Shown here one piece after another: positions 31,045-31,223 of a DNA stretch of 31,223 bases; within the stretch, counting starts at the first letter, position 1; the number at the start of each line of letters is the position of its first letter. A model generated the notes under the pieces. The model was not told the origin of the DNA and did no database searches. It saw only the letters and a program-made list of their open reading frames with translations. The stretch is from a virus: positions 1 to 31,223 of the IMG/VR virus record IMGVR_UViG_3300020439_002656; one strand, written 5' to 3'. The translations under genes were made by a program, and so were the position numbers.

Positions 31045-31223
31045 TTGCAAACGCGGTCACAAAGGTGAGGCAGCAAGAAATAGACCAAGCATGGGTGCAG
31101 GTGGATATCCTCCATCCCTTGGCCAAGAATCTAATTTTGGAAGAGAATATGATCACTGGCAGACGCCGACATTGCACCCTTGATGACATGGTTTATACAC
31201 CAGGATGGCCGAAAGGACTGTGA
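31011..31223 (+). CDS. Small protein after the integrase, unknown
   Basis: A 70-residue protein, MPGEKSEIRNLIANAVTKVRQQ..., helical at first and then polar with Trp/Tyr (TLDDMVYTPGWPKG) at the end. GAGG lies 8 nt before the ATG, within the last codons of int, and the frames overlap by 34 bp. No domain recognised. Its stop codon is the last codon of the window, so what follows is unknown. Confidence 0.65.
   Translation: MPGEKSEIRNLIANAVTKVRQQEIDQAWVQVDILHPLAKNLILEENMITGRRRHCTLDDMVYTPGWPKGL

Noticed and set aside
1-31223. CRISPR array, insertion sequence, or toxin-antitoxin pair
   Set aside because: The only repeat array (19378-19611) has 7-bp units with 2-4 bp gaps and no spacers. No transposase motif or terminal inverted repeats were seen. 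The two XRE proteins are a divergent cI/cro pair with an S24 domain, not an antitoxin with a toxin partner.

Overview
The window is most of a lambda-like temperate siphophage genome (long non-contractile tail), almost certainly an integrated prophage. The host looks alphaproteobacterial. This is inferred from the phage proteins: a DUF6441-type neck protein, a fused prohead protease and major capsid protein, a small HTH protein next to a CHC2 primase, and a tail module with NlpC/P60 and DUF1833 proteins. Base composition is GC-rich by eye. No tRNA, rRNA or clear host housekeeping gene is present. The window starts exactly at the stop codon of the tail tip gene and ends at the stop codon of a small gene behind the integrase, so attL/attR and any lysis cassette lie outside it or are not recognisable.

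Layout. (1) 1-18375, minus strand: the late operon. Read in transcription order it is terminase small and large subunits, gpW-like joiner, portal, protease-capsid fusion, DUF2190 decoration protein, head-tail joining protein, DUF6441 neck protein, tail terminator, tail tube, tail assembly chaperone with a -1 frameshift extension, tape measure, M-like, DUF1833 and NlpC tail proteins, and the large J-like tip protein. (2) 18376-18731: a non-coding block with an early terminator, hairpins, a 24-bp repeat and three TGTTGCA boxes, the expected place for cos and the late promoter. (3) 18732-24309, minus strand: the early operon of Cro-like repressor, one or two doubtful small ORFs, a small HTH-like protein, CHC2/Toprim primase, DNA methyltransferase, primase-associated helicase and an unknown protein. 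A dense array of TGTCCCA/TGGGACA boxes sits between the last two. (4) 24310-24400: the divergent cro/cI control region. (5) 24401-25969: a LexA-type CI repressor, a small ORF and a convergent lipoprotein gene (a moron candidate). (6) 26018-31223, plus strand: an operon behind two tandem copies of the cro/cI operator element. It encodes an HD hydrolase, several very small proteins, a C5-cytosine-methylase-like protein, a Gp37/Gp68 (DUF5131) protein, an AlpA-like excisionase candidate and a tyrosine integrase.

How it fits together. CI keeps its autocleavage Ala-Gly and its Ser/Lys dyad, so SOS induction is expected. CI or Cro binding to the shared element would coordinate the leftward early operon with the rightward operon that carries xis and int. 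The early operon supplies replication proteins and ends at a rho-independent terminator, so the late genes need their own promoter or antitermination. The strongest non-routine signals are a textbook A-AAA-AAC slippery site with a hairpin 4 nt downstream in the tail chaperone gene, the 12-copy iteron-like array with a 26-bp perfect inverted repeat next to the helicase gene, the triplicated 25-bp operator element, and a coding-like -1 frame overlapping the methyltransferase 3' end at an A7 run.
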